The notes under the pieces were generated by a model. That model did not search any database. It had not been told where the DNA came from and worked only from the letters and a program-made list of their open reading frames with translations. This document shows, piece after piece, positions 12,705 to 24,639 of a stretch of DNA of 64,000 bases. Source of the DNA: Yamagishiella unicocca (Eukaryota > Chlorophyta > Chlorophyceae > Chlamydomonadales > Volvocaceae); assembly GCA_003116995.1 (NCBI GenBank), contig BDSL01000055.1:595643-659642 (forward strand), read 5' to 3'. The translations under genes were made by a program, and so were the position numbers. How positions within the stretch are numbered: position 1 is the first letter of the stretch; the number at the start of each line of letters is the position of its first letter.

Positions 12705-12831
12705 GCTGCCCTGCCGCTGCCCTGCCGCTGCCCTGCCGCTGCCCTGCCGCTGCCCTGCCGCTGCCCTGCCGCTGCCCTGCCGCTGCCCTGCCGCTGCCCT
12801 GCCGCTGCCCTGCCGCTGCCCTGCCGCTGCC
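12705..12831. repeat. 11-bp tandem repeat (GCTGCCCTGCC)n
   Basis: About 11.5 near-perfect copies of an 11-bp unit lie just downstream of the chitinase stop codon, probably in its 3' UTR or flank. Because 11 is not a multiple of 3, the array keeps all frames open and creates spurious Ala/Pro/Leu-rich reading frames on both strands. Confidence 0.9.
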
Positions 12832-12841
12832 GGTCGCGTTG

Positions 12842-15800
12842 TTACGTCCTCAGCAGCGCCCGCCGACTGATGCCGCCGGCCGGTGACGGGCGATTGTTGG
12901 AGGTGCCGTTGCCGGCTGGCGGCGGCGGCTTCCAGCAGGGCCCTCCCACGCAGTAGTTGAGGCAGTGGTCGGTGGAGATGGCGCACCAGCCAGCGGCGGA
13001 GCAGCACTGTGGGAGGAGCGGCGCAGCAGGTAGGTACGGGGTAGGTATCACGGGGCCGGTTCGGTTCAGTTGCGTGAGTGGCTGGGAGGGGTCGGGACTC
13101 CGTGCCCGTCTTGATTCCGGACTCTCGCTTGTCCCTTAGCAGACCTAGTAAGCCCTTCACACGGACGGGGCACGCAACTGTAGATTCTGCGATCCCTGCC
13201 TACAGCCCCACAGTGAAACTACCGAACTTTGTTCCTCGGCCGTTGTTAGTTGCTAGCGGTTGCTACCCGGTATGTCGTATCGCGATGTGGCGCTGTGTCG
13301 ACTTGCACAAGCAGGCGGCACGCGGTAGGTGCCGGTACGCTGTCAAGCCTCCTTGCTGGCGGCACGTACCAAATTTTCCAAAAGACATTGTTTGTTACCC
13401 ACGACCCCGTTGCCGCAAAACACGGTGCCGGGGGAGGGAGGCGGAGGGGACGGAGGAGCGGAGACGTTGAAGAGCACCGGCGGCGGCGGCGGCTTCCAGC
13501 AGGGTCCACCCACGCAGTAGGTCAGGCAGTGGTCGGTGGAGATGGCGCACCAGCCGGCGGAGGAGCAGCAGAGGGGTGCGTCCGCACAGAGGCCGTTGCC
13601 AACTTTGCCATCACCACAAGTGCCAACAATGGGGAGTGCCTGAGGTGGCGGCTTGCGAGAGGGCGATGGCGGTTTGGGAGAGGGCGGTGGAGGTCTTGGC
13701 GGTTTGGGAGAGGGCGGTGGAGGTCTTGGCGGCTTGGGAGAGGGCGGTGGGGATGAAGGTGGCTTGGGAGAGGGCGGTGAAGATGTTGGCGGCTTGGGAG
13801 AGGGCGGTGGGGATGAAGGTGGCTTGGGAGAGGGCGGTGGGGGTGTTGGCGGTTTGGGAGAGGGCGGTGGGGATGAAGGTGGCTTGGGAGAGGGCGGTGG
13901 GGATGAAGGTGGCTTGGGAGAGGGCGGTGGGGATGAAGGTGGCTTGGGAGAGGGCGGTGGGGATGAAGGTGGCTTGGGAGAGGGCGGCTTCGGGTAAGGC
14001 GGTGAGGGAGACGGCGGCTTAGGCGAAGGTGGCGGCGGACTCGGGGCCCGTGCCGGCGGGGGGTTCCAGCAGGCTCCTCCCTTGCATCCAGCACCGCAGT
14101 GGTCAGGTGTCGTACCGCAGTAGCCGTACTGCGTTTGAAAGGCGCGGGAGCGACGATTGGGGAGAAGAGTGCGCTCTTCGAAGAGTGGTACGACACGTGT
14201 GCGCGATTCGAGTCGCAACAGAGGCAAGACGTACGAAACAAGAGACTACATATGTTGATAGGACTCCAAGCCACGTCCCTCTACCTCGATATCCTTCCTG
14301 TGCTAGTTCTCCAAGCAACCATTGAGACCACGCTCCTAACCTCTCAATCATTCGTCCTCACCACCCACCCAACCACCTCCCAACGTTTCCTACTCGGTAT
14401 TGCATTTTAGTACCGACCTACGTGTTTCCTCTCATATCCTGCCACCCACCTGCGAGCAGCACAGCCCCGAGAAGCCGCACTGGCCGCTGCCCACCACACC
14501 GCCGCCGCACATGGGCCCGACCACTCCAGGGGAGGGCGGCGGCGAGTTCAGGCAGGGGCCCCCTTTGCAGCCGTAGCCGCAGTGGTCAGCAGAGGTCCCT
14601 GGGCAGGCGGGCGGGCCGGGACGTGCATCCGGAAGGTGGTACCGGCAGCAGCAGCAAGATCGGGACGTGGGAGTTTCAAATCTGATGAAGTGTACGGGCT
14701 CAGGTGTACCCGCGGTTGCGCCACAGACATGCATCATTTTAGATAATTACCATAGTCAGTTGTTGTGGCTGGCGTGGATCTCATCGCCTGCTCGTACATG
14801 TTTTGCTGGGCCGCCCCGAAACCAAACCGTACGGCCTATCCAGATATCACACGGCGACGCAGCGAGCGGGGCTCAGCCCGCCGCACTACTTGCCGGCTCG
14901 CTGGCACCACCACTGGAGGCATGAGAGCGGCCATGCACTCACCGCACCAGCCGTACGTTGAGCAGCACTGGGTCGCGGCGGGACACGTGCCGTTGCCAAC
15001 GGAGCCGTTACCGCAGCTGTACGGCACCGGTGTTGGCGGCGAAGCCGACTTGGGAGACGGCGGCGGCGGGCTCGACTTGAACCAGCAGGGGCCTCCCACA
15101 CAGTTGTCCCCGCACCAGGCCCTTTCGGTGCCGCACCAGCCTGGGGGGGGGTTTGTATAAAAACCGTTTTACGCAACGGGACAGGATAGTGGGCGCATGG
15201 TCGTCGGACATCAATTTTGTGGGGAGGGGCAGCAGCAGTAGCAGTGTGTAACAGGAGCGGCGTGTGTGGAAGGGGGTCCGACGAGGAGCACATACACAGC
15301 AGCAGCGCACTGAGGCATCACGCACTATGGACGTTCATATGACTAGTTACCGACGGACATTGAGGGATGACATGTCACAATGCGGATAAACCTTTCGCCG
15401 AGCGAGCAAGCAACCATCTCATCAATACAATCATGCGTTTTAATCGTTAGCACTAGCTATCCAAGCACCTGCTGTGGAGCAGCAGTCGGTGCTGGCGGCG
15501 CACACAGCCGAGCCCACCACGCCTCCGCCGCAGTTTGGGGGAGGGGCGGGAGGACGCGGCGGCGGCGAGGGATACTGTATGCAGGGGCCACCCCTGGAGC
15601 GAGCAGCGGAGATGGCGGCAGCGAGGGGCACTATCCAGTTAGTTTGGAGGAGGGCGGAGTGGAGCGGTTGATGCATGCGGCGGAGGGGGGAATGTCCGCA
15701 AGCGCCTCCACCTACCGGGGGTTAAAACATACCAGCGAATCCATCTGCCTACCTGGGGGTTCGAGGGAGACCCGTGGATGTCCGAAAAAACCGTTTAAAA

Positions 15801-18800
15801 CAGAAGTTTTGAGATGCATGCTTGAGAACATCTGCCTACGTGGGGTGCGTGTCTGTGTGTATGGAGCCCTGCCTGTGCGCCGGCTTCTTCCTCACTGACT
15901 CCCAATCCCCTCGCGCACCCCTCCCCGCCTGCCCCCCCCCCAACACACCTGCACCTCGGCCCGCAGTGCGGCTCCCCGGTTCCGCAGTACCCGAACTCGG
16001 AGCAGCACTCGGAGGTGTTGGCGCAGGAGCCGGTGCCCACGAAGCCGCCGCCGCAGGACCTGCTGGGTCAGCGTGTCAGCGTGTCGGTGGGTCGGTGGGT
16101 CGGTGGGTCTTTACCCCTATCTATCGTAGCTGCGCAGCTCGTGGATGCGTTGGACGCAGTGTGGTTCACCAAGCAACGTCATCTTCCGGTGGATGACGAT
16201 GCTAGCTCCTGCTGCCGGGCTAGCTCGGCTGCCCCACGAGTGTCGTACGTTTCCGTACGACCCCCTCACGCACCGACCTGATGGGCGGCAGCTGGCGGGA
16301 GGCGATGGACCGGAGCAGTGAGCCGTCCGGCAGGTCCAGGGAGGCGTCCCAAATCATGACGCCGCCGGCGCCGTAGTCGCGTGCGCCCTGAGGAGTGAAC
16401 AAGTAATGCATGGAGCGGAATGCATGGAGCGGAATGCATGGAGCGGAGGTCGGTCGGCAAGACAACTACTGCAGCTACGAATCGGAGCAAGCGGTGGGGG
16501 CCGTGGGCTGTGTGGGAGGCCGACGAAGAACGAAGCAACAGCCACGCAAGCCAGCTTTGAACATTTCGCATGTTTGTTGGTACGGCAAATCAGGATCAAA
16601 CACATATAGCTATCTAACTACAGACGGGCACGGGCACCTGGATTTTCATGGCCATGGTCTCGGAGGTGTCAAATCCAATCCACCGTTTGTCCCGAACGTA
16701 ATACGCGCTGCGCTCCGTCTCGTTGACGAACACGCCGCCGCCGTACAGGTCCAGCTCGCGTAGGATGTCGCGGTACGACACCTGTACGAGCGCACGTGCA
16801 CAGAGGAGCGCCAGCATAGGTAGGGTTGAAGCTGCCAGCAGCGCGGTGCCCAGATGGAGGTCGAAAGCCGGCCCCCCGCCTAGCCAGCAGGAGGCGGTCC
16901 TCTAAGGTCGGTATCGGTATCCCTGCCGCAGCAGCTTCCCTACTTCCCTACTCGAGCCTCCGTCGATACGGTTCGATTCATGGCGAGGGGTGCGTGTACC
17001 GATAGGAGGTACCCCCAGCTGGTGAAGTTGTTCAATACCCGGTAGGGCCTTGCCCGCTAGCTCCCAAACAAGCAAGTGTGCCGCACTGCCTATGTAGCTA
17101 GAGAGCCAGTGTCCGGCCGACCCTCCGCCTCCCCCGTCTGCTGCCCTGGAGGTACTCGCAGGGCCCCCTCCCCACCGTCTCTGCGGTGGAGCAGTCCCTG
17201 CTCTCCACACTCGGTGCGGGGTGCTTGTACTCGGCGGCGTCAAGCAGCGTGTAGACGTGACCGTAGAAGGCCAGGCCCAGAACCAGCTGCGTGCGGGGGA
17301 CGCCTGCTGAGCAATAGCGGCCATGTCAAGTCGGACATACACTGGATTCTAAAGCTCCAGCTGAGGGAGCTCCTCAGAACCGTCCATCGACCCATGCCGG
17401 CTACGTATTAAAGAACGAACCATAGCCAACTAATAACGCGCCTGGACGGCCCTCGCCGATGCCCGATGGCCCACGCGCCCTAGTATCATCTATCTCCTGC
17501 GGCCGCCCCGCCCCTCACCCCCTCCCCATCCGCGCTCATGCATACACTCGCTACGAACCTACCTCGGCTGATGTAGAAGTCCAGCGCCTTGACGCAGTCG
17601 GTCCAGGTGGTGTGGAAGTTGGTGTGGGTCTCCCAGTAGCAGGGGTCGTGCATGTCGTCTAAGAGGAGTGGATGCGGCAGTGGGGTGGGAGGGTGCGGCG
17701 AAAGACCGGTTACGACATCGATAGGATAGGTGGGGTGGGAGGGCGTGGCGAAAAAACCGGTTTCGACATCAATAGGATAGGTGGGGTGGGAGGGTGTGGC
17801 GAAAAAACCGGTTTCGACATCGATAGGATAGGTGGGATGGGAGGGAGGGAGCCCCCTTCTCGACCAGAAGCCCCCTTTTGGTCGTAAGTGGGGCACGGCG
17901 GGCAGGGAGGTAGGGCTTTCCCGCGGGAGGGGGAGGGAGGGCGCCGGCTGCGTGCCTCACCGCAGTCACGGCATGTGCCTGTCCTGCAGATAGAGCTCTG
18001 ACGGCGAGGTTAGTTGGGTCCACTGCTATCACGTGTTTCATGGGCATTCCCCGCTTGCCAGGATGCGCTAGATGGTTACGGTGATTGGCAGCTGGCGACG
18101 CGCTCTATCCCAGGCGGCGGCCGGTCTTCCTTTTCTCCTTCAGACCGACCCGCAACAACGAACGCATTGTCGAACCCATTGCGCAGCACGCAATGCCCGG
18201 AGTGCCTCACTCCAAGCTCGCGGTACGGTATGCCACTCGTGATCACAGCTCCGTACGTACGGCAACGCCACAGAAAACCCTGCGTCTCCTCAAATCACAG
18301 CGGCTGTACGTCAAACCGTACCCCGACCCCGCAGCCCGTATGCACGCACACGTCATGATGTTGAACAGGTCGACCGTGTTTCGGAGCGCCGTCAGGTTGT
18401 AGCCGCCGAAGGTGCCCGCCGCCACGATGGCTGGGGTAGCGGTGGTGAGCCAGTAGGTGCGGGAGGTGGCGGCGGCCTCGGAGTCCAGTCGTGACCGCAG
18501 TGCGGCGCACAGGTTGGTGAAGGCGGTGCGGTCGGAGGCCCCGGGACTCTCCCAGTCCACTGGGGCGGGGAGACAGGCGGGGACGTAAGGGTCGGTTGTG
18601 GGGCGGATCGATCGTTGTGGGCGGACCAGTGGGGGGCGGAAGCAAGCAGCTAGGGCGGGGGTGGCAGCGGGCGTTCAACTGGGGCGGGGCGACGGGCGGG
18701 GGGGGAGGGGTTGTGGGCGGGTTATGGCGGCCGGGTTGATTCGTGTTTCGGTGAGGTAGGTCGATGGAGGAGGCGCAGGGAGCGAGCGAGGGAGCCGGTG

Positions 18801-19617
18801 AGTGGCTGGGGAATTTGTTCAACACCTCCACACCCACCACAGTCAGCAGTACCTGTTTTGGCGTAAGAGGGCCCAGCAGCAGCTTCATAACGGTAGGTAC
18901 AGGTACCTTTGACTAGCAGGGTCAGCAGTAAGCGACTCCAAAAGCCTCGAGCGTTTGCGCCTCCGACGCCTGCTTAGAGTCGTCCCGACATCCATCACAT
19001 CTGCACCGCACTCACGGTCGATGCCGTCTGCGTTGGCTGCCTTCATGGCGGCGATGGCGCTGTTCACGAAGGCGGTGCGGCCGGTGGTGGCGGCGGCGGA
19101 CCAGACCGGAAGGCTAAAGCCCCCCCCGCCGATTGACAGAAGCAGCTTGGTAGCCGGCCATTTGGACTTGAGCGCCGTCAGCAGGGGCTGAGAGGGGAAG
19201 GTAGCAAGGTCCAGGGGGGTACGGGGACGAATGAAGGTGCGTGGCGAAGCGGAAGCCGGGGTTAGGTGACGTATGTGGGGGGGGGGGGGCGGTGGCGACA
19301 GTCGGGAAGTGGGGACGCAAATTGTCGGCGCGCCTTACCAGGTTGTCGAAGGGATCATAGACTTTGTTGGTTTCCTCGTTGATCCACAGAAACGCGTAGT
19401 ACATGTGAGAAACTCCTTCTAGGTTGATGGCTGAGGTGTCGAAAAATTGGGGCCCGGGTGTCGTATCATGAGCCCAGCCAGGAATATAAAGGCCGGTGAC
19501 TGAGTCTGTAGCCGTGATTTTGACTGCAGCCGCTGCTGCTTGCAACGCAGAAGCGATGGAAACCACAACGAGCAGTGCCCGCGGCGAAGGCCCACGTCGT
19601 TGAAGCTGTTGAAGCAT
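12842..19617 (-). CDS. Secreted GH18 chitinase with six hevein-type chitin-binding domains
   Basis: The model is complement(12842-13006, 13370-14128, 14450-14598, 14943-15140, 15469-15593, 15949-16059, 16278-16387, 16638-16781, 17176-17303, 17563-17658, 18350-18559, 19016-19187, 19339-19617), 881 aa, with all phases consistent. Residues 1-30 are a signal peptide. The GH18 domain (about 33-380) has LLLSIGG and the catalytic motif DGIDLDWE (residues 147-154, proton donor E154), which is split by intron 2. NIMTYD, GVPRTQLVLGLAFYG and GGVMIWDAS follow in family order. Six hevein (CBM18) domains then occupy the C-terminal half, each with the CCSxxG(W/Y)C core, separated by Ser-Pro-rich linkers. 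Predicted role: extracellular chitin or GlcNAc-polymer hydrolysis, for defence or matrix remodelling. The donor at 17176 (GTGGGG) is the weakest junction. Chitinase-related matrix proteins are known from Volvox. Confidence 0.87.
13660..14040 (-). repeat. Coding 30-bp minisatellite: Ser-Pro-rich spacer in the chitinase
   Basis: About eleven 30-bp units encode the decapeptide PSPKPPSSPP with variants (KPPTPPP, KPPRPPP). They form the rod-like spacer between hevein domains 4 and 5. SP(n)-type repeats are the classical hydroxyproline/arabinose-modified rods of volvocine cell-wall proteins. The unit length is a multiple of 3, so copy number can change without breaking the frame. Confidence 0.85.
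17686..17838. repeat. Three-copy 51-bp tandem repeat in a chitinase intron
   Basis: The core GACATCGATAGGATAGGTGG recurs at 17714, 17765 and 17816, a constant 51-bp spacing. The array lies wholly inside the intron between 17658 and 18350 and disrupts no splice site. Confidence 0.85.
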
Positions 19618-20849
19618 CCTCTACAAACGTTCAACACCGTTTAAAAAGGATGGCCTTCATATAAACTTAATGGCAGCTTTCGGCGCGGCTTCTCGCACCT
19701 TAGAACATGCTCGGTAAATATACGGTATCGGATCGAGTTCGCGCACACCGAGTCAACAGTATGATAGTACCGTATGGGAAAGTTGTTTAGAGAGCTTAGT
19801 CGTAAGGTGTACGGCCTGAGAACATCGCACCGTCGCCTACCCCAGGAGCTCATCATCTGGAAAAATAGCCATGACCGGGAATCCGGTTCACATTATAACT
19901 CGGAGCTCGTATGGGCCCTGTGGCGATGCAGTTGACTGGAGGTAGGTCACACACCGGCTAGCCGGTTACGAGCATGCATACGTGGATTGCCCGCTAGCCT
20001 GCGCGCGCTAGCCGCCGGTTACGTGCATGGACGTCGGCAGAAAGGGCGGGCCCTGAAACGGGCTCCTAACAGGCTGAATAAAGTAAACAACTTATATGTT
20101 ACGTAGTTGTTCCACCTATGAATGCTTGCTTGCGCTGCCTCCGTCCTCCTCCGTCTGCAGCAGGCCCTCAGCACGCACGGGCGGCACCCGCCGGTCGGTA
20201 GGGAGCATGCACGAATAGTGGCCGCCCGTCGACAGCTGATCCTGGTCACTGTGCCGAACCAAATGTTTTTTTATACGTGTATGCAAGTCGTTGACCTATC
20301 CTGCCTATGATTGCGTGTGCGTACGTAACCGGCTAGCTAGCCGGTGTATGTGTGTCCTTACTGACGACTGCCGTGACCCGCAGCGACTGGTCGGCGAGCG
20401 AACAGCAGGTCAGGCCTGACCTAGGTCGTGTAGTGCGTGCGTGGATATATATGCCCTTTATAGGGTGTGAATAATAATAAATTTAAGATAGACTAACATC
20501 ACCGAGCGATGTGAGCTCCTTTTGGAGCACTATACCGGCGGTATATGAGGTCGCTCCTCAGCGACCGGACCCGTTGCTGGACCGACGTTCTTCCCAAAAA
20601 CACTCATTTTCATGATTGTGCGTGCATGGCTACATTGCACTGCTTTTGGGAAATGTCGAAGATATCAGCAAGAGACCGGTCAGCAGCAGGTTGCCATCGC
20701 AGCCAGCTCCTTATTATTAGCCTACGTTTGGAACGCCGCCGTTAGTTACCGTCGTCCCCGCCCATCCACGGCAAGCCCCGCGGGGTCGGCAACCGGTCCG
20801 GTCGCGGTGCTAATAATAGTACCGTTCGATGCAGCTCATCGTGACACTC
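19618..20849. other. Upstream region of the chitinase and spacer before mobile DNA
   Basis: No gene was found. The first few hundred bases should contain the chitinase promoter on the - strand. The interval 19951-20347 is bounded by an inverted repeat (next entry), and 20493-20530 repeats the sequence seen at 9427-9460. Confidence 0.4.
19951..20347. mobile_element. Possible MITE-like element with CCGGCTAGCCGG inverted ends
   Basis: The left end ACACCGGCTAGCCGGTTACG (19951-19970) is matched in inverse orientation by CGTAACCGGCTAGCTAGCCGGTGT (20324-20347), with a 4-bp CTAG expansion. The roughly 400-bp interior has no coding potential. I found no clear target-site duplication, so this could be a simple inverted repeat. 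Size and structure fit a non-autonomous DNA element. Confidence 0.4.
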
Positions 20850-21524
20850 TGCGTCTTCAACTCGCGAAGACGCAATTCTTCAACAGTCGAGGACGCCGCG
20901 TCTTCTAATGTCGTGGACGTTGTACCACCGATCTGTGCCCTTTACCACCATTTTTTCACTTTTGTTTTCTACAGGTATACTCATATCCTTTTTGTCACGA
21001 AAAGGCATCCTACCTGATCCAATTTTACCAACACTTCGGAGCGAAACCTGTTACATATGTGACGCCGAAAACATGTCCAATAAATGATAATTAAATGAGT
21101 TATATGTAGAGGATCTACGTCGACGTCACTCCACCAAAATCGTAGTCTCTAAACGCCGTCATGCCGATGAGCAAGCTGAAGGAAGTTTCGACGCACGTCC
21201 GGTTCGCAAATACCAAAAGGAATACTTTAGCGTCTTACAAAAGAGTGTCTCCCTAAGTCCTGCCCAGGATGTGATAGGTGCTGTGAGGAAAGCGGGTCGC
21301 TATGGGCCAACCCGTACGATACCTATACTACAACCCCAGGCAGCAGCGCCCCGGGGGTACAGCCATGCCCAGGCAGCAGCGCCCCACCGTCACCGGCGGC
21401 TCAACCAGGCAGCAGCGCCCCACAGCTGCCGGTGGCTGGTGGTCCTGCTGCCCCTGAAAGGACCCTGTGGTAAGTAGGGGTGTCCACAATTTTCAAGAGG
21501 CGCGTCCACTAGTATCGTCCACTA

Positions 21525-21665
21525 GTGCTGAAGACACGTCTTCTAGGGCTGAAGACAGGTCTTCTAGGGCTGAAGACACGTCCACAAGGGTTGAAGGCGC
21601 GTCCACTAGGGTCGAAGGCGCGTCCACTACGGCTGAAGACGCGTCCACTAGCGCTGAAGACACAT
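21525..21665 (+). repeat. 21-bp minisatellite (GCTGAAGACACGTCYWCTAGG-like)
   Basis: About seven 21-bp units contain GAAGAC or its variants, and the translated frame gives a 7-residue AEDTSSR-like repeat. The motif matches the element's terminal repeats, so I read it as a subterminal array and not as a true coding repeat. Confidence 0.75.
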
Positions 21666-21716
21666 CTCCACAAAGGGCACAAATTCTCACGGGCCCTCTT
21701 GCGTGCTTTCCTGTAG

Positions 21717-23054
21717 ATATACGAACGGCCTCGCCAAGCAACTGGTCAAGGGTGTGAGCTGTGCTAGGGAGCTCATGGCAGAAATTGGGGAACGGTGAGT
21801 GATTTTACAGGGGAACGTGCGGCACTACCATGCTCCGTATTCTAGTACCTACCATGTTCCATTAATGCAGGGTGAAGACTGAGGGGCTTCAGCTCCCGCA
21901 GGAAAACACCTCAAATCCTCGGGACACCCTGCTTGCTGCTGCGGCCAAGGCAGCCTCGGAAGGGGCGGCGGGGGCACATGCCTCCCGGCCTAGCATCAAG
22001 GTGAGTTTAGTAACAAGGCTTGGTGAGCTTCCCTGTTTGCCTACGTGGTTCTTCGTGTGGTGGCGGTGTGGCTGTGAAGTTTGCAAACGCGTCAAGCCAT
22101 TATTGCTCTAGCCATTATTGCTCTAGCCATTACTGCTCTAGCGTTAGTTGGGTAGAACTTTACCAACCACCTGTTCTTCCCGACCAATTCTGGCAGGGCC
22201 GGCCACCATGGATACGTGCGTACCTGGGGGCCCTGGAGCAGTACAATTTCCTGAAGCCACTGGTCGAGAGGCCAGAGACAACTTACGAGAACACAAGGCT
22301 GCGGCAGGCGCCGAAGGAGCTGAGGGACGTTGGGGCCCGTCTTGCGCGGATGGAAGTCGAACACGGGGTAACCAGGTGGGCATATAATAGCAAGGCCTAC
22401 CAGGATGCGGTTTATGAACGGAAGGCGCATGAAGTGGCGAAGGCAGAAGTTGTTGGGACGGCATTAGCAGCACCCATTGCGGGTTACGAGGATAGGCTGG
22501 CCCGTGAGCGGGAGTCGCTTGCCCTTACAAAGAAGGAAAAGACGAGGCTTATGAAGGCAGTATCCGCTGCACGAAAGAGCCTCGTTGACGTCCTGACGGG
22601 GTTGCGTCACCGGCTCCAGGAAAAGGGAGACTTAGCATGGGTGACGTATGACGTACGAGATGTCGATAGCGTCCTTGAGCTTATGCAGCAGAAGCCTGCA
22701 GAGCAGGTACCTCGCAGTCGCATAAGCTTGCCCTGGGACAAGGATGCCTCCTTTACTTGGGATATATCTTCCCAGGATCACTTGGGGCAGTTATGGCGGC
22801 GGTGTGAGGAGGAGGGCAATCTGGTACTGCGAGAGTGGCAAGATATGATTGTCTTTTACGAGGACAAGAGCCGCAACGTGCGGTCCAGGGCTGAAGCCCT
22901 GCGGAAGTCAATGGCAGTGCTGTCGGGTGATGGGGATGGGAGCAGAATGGAAGAAGCCGTACACGAGGCATTCGGAGGGGGCCTCTTGTACAGGCGACAG
23001 GAGGCCTTTGTTCAACAGGGCACGGCAGAACATGCCCTGGCGATTATAAGGTGA
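21717..23054 (+). CDS. Element-encoded coiled-coil protein, spliced, function unknown
   Basis: Exons 21717-21794, 21871-22000 and 22197-23054 (stop TGA) join in phase (2, then 0) with good GTGAG donors and CAG acceptors; upstream exons were not identified. The visible part, about 355 aa, is largely helical and charged, with a long coiled-coil candidate around the segments ARLARMEVEHG and LTKKEKTRLMKAVSAARKSL. No DDE/D triad could be placed. A second frame immediately after the stop (about 23051-23341) encodes an acidic, Ser-rich continuation ending in NNDGWVEAHT. This suggests a frameshift near 23050 split one longer ORF. It lies between 47-bp inverted ends, so I treat it as transposon-encoded, perhaps decayed. 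Confidence 0.5.
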
Positions 23055-23390
23055 AGGTAACGGTAGCTGATAGTGAAGGTGCGCGCCTGGAGCGGCTCCT
23101 TGCCAACGCTGAGACCCAAGTCATGCCCATGCTGCACACAAGCATCGTGCACACGACTGATGCGGAGGCCAAGGATGGGGAGGCTAGCGACGCTACTGAC
23201 GAGGGATCGGAGGGCTGCAGCTCAGGTAGCGATGCAGAAGAGATTGCTGGCATGTTCGAGCCCATTGGACAAGACATTTGGCGTGTAACTCACGTGTGGT
23301 TCCTTCCCAACAATGATGGATGGGTTGAAGCCCATACTTAACAGACAATACCGTGTACTCTGCAATCCCTGGTGAATGTAACAGTGTCTA

Positions 23391-23596
23391 CGCCTCAATC
23401 CTTCGACCCTAGAAGACACGTCCTCGACAGCTGCAGACACGCCCTGGAGGGCTGAAGATGCGCATAGCAGTCCGCCGTTAACCTATTGTCCATCACGCCT
23501 CAATCCTTCGACCCTAGCAGGCACGTCCTCGACAGCTGCAGACACGCCCTCGAGGGCTGAAGATGCGCATAGCAGTCCGCCGTTAACCTATTGTCT
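23391..23596. repeat. Two-copy 105-bp tandem duplication
   Basis: Copies start at 23391 and 23496 (both begin CGCCTCAATCCTTCGACCCT) and differ at a few positions. They contain GCTGAAGAT and GACACG motifs related to the 21-bp minisatellite and to the inverted ends. Confidence 0.9.
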
Positions 23597-23643
23597 CAAA
23601 TTCAAAATTGAAAAGTAAGAGCCTGATGGCTTCAGGAATTTAC

Positions 23644-23818
23644 CTGACGCATCCGTATACTTGACATCCTTGCTACCTAGGACGTCAGTGAGGCAGTTGT
23701 CGCACGCGAAGTGGCGGATGTCCCTGATCATATAACTCTTCTCGTCCTTGTTGGTTTCACCAAGGTACCAACTGTTATGCCGTCCAAAACATTGCTGGCG
23801 GAAACATGTATCACAGTA
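23644..23818 (-). pseudogene. Cys-rich (CxxC) exon fragment with an in-frame stop
   Basis: Reading the - strand, the frame contains YCDTCFRQQCFG and, further on, HFACDNCL. It ends at a good donor (G|GTAAAT). The CxxC pairs look like a zinc-binding cluster. A TGA codon lies directly before the first Tyr, and no acceptor rescues the frame, so this copy seems inactive. It lies inside the 20850-24136 element, opposite in strand to its other gene. Cys clusters accompany some KDZ-type transposases, but the identity is not established. Confidence 0.4.
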
Positions 23819-24639
23819 TCAGGACCTGTCAAGCAGCCCTGGCCGCGCTGAGAGCGCACGCGCTCTTTCAGATCCTCGAGATCCTCGTCAGTTAAATAAG
23901 CTCTAGTTTTCAGTTAAATAAGCTCTAGTTTCGTGGAGGTTCCAAAGGTTCCGGAGTAGTGAAGGACCAATGCACCAGTTGAGCCTACTTTCTGGGTGCT
24001 TGCAGTCCTTGACGCAACAATTACGCGTTGTTTGAGGCATATAGTGTGGTGTTTAATTTTCAGGATTTTCTTCGACTGTTGAAGACAAAGCGTCTTCGAC
24101 TGTTGAAGAATTGCGTCTACGCGAGTTGAAGACGCATGTTGTACCGCTAAGATGTTCGAATCCAATTTATTCCGCTCCGTGGCCCTAACAAACGCGAACC
24201 GAGTCAAATAATCCGGTCCAAATGGAGTTAAGAAGAGTTAATCTCTATGGCGCCGAGGCGCCCTTTCTCCATGGGCGCTTAAGTAGAATCTTGAACATGC
24301 TTGAACATGCTCACAGCGTGCTCAACATGTCTCATTCTGGAGGTTGACTTGAATTTAATCATCTCACGCACAACCAAGCATATCTGGGATCCCATGGGAT
24401 GCTTAGTTAGAACAGGCTTGACCACGCTTATTTGGATTTGGGCTTTAGTGCCCCATGTGTACATAAGAAAGGAGTTAAACATGATTAGTGATCTGACGAG
24501 TAGTCTAGATCCTGTCCACTTGACACCGTGGTATCGATACCGACCCTTGATACGGCCAGATCTGGCCAGATCTATCTGAACGTGTTGATCCGGGGCTGTG
24601 TGGATACATGCATACAGTCAACATTGACATGACCCCCTA

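Larger units (their letters stand above)
20850..24136. mobile_element. 3.3-kb DNA transposon candidate with 47-bp terminal inverted repeats
   Basis: Bases 20850-20896 and 24090-24136 are inverted copies with two mismatches in 47. Both ends are built of GAAGAC/GTCTTC-rich motifs. The same motif recurs in subterminal tandem arrays at 21525-21665 and 23391-23596, a layout typical of transposase-binding arrays. The interior holds a spliced + strand gene with coiled-coil character and a - strand Cys-rich fragment. I could not find a target-site duplication or recognise the transposase, so the superfamily is open. A KDZ-like element is one guess, based only on gene size, coiled-coil and Cys-cluster content. 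Confidence 0.55.

Noticed and set aside
12444..12956. + strand frames rich in Ala-Leu-Pro-Cys
   Set aside because: They read through the 11-bp tandem repeat, which stays open in every frame. The - strand hevein exon is the real gene nearby.
13522..14274. - strand His/Arg/Leu-Pro frame overlapping the chitinase
   Set aside because: It is the shifted frame of the 30-bp minisatellite. The chitinase frame keeps the hevein cysteines on both sides.
18295..18888. - strand Pro/His-rich frame in the chitinase
   Set aside because: It runs through an intron. The GH18 motif LDWESP is in another frame, joined by a phase-consistent splice.
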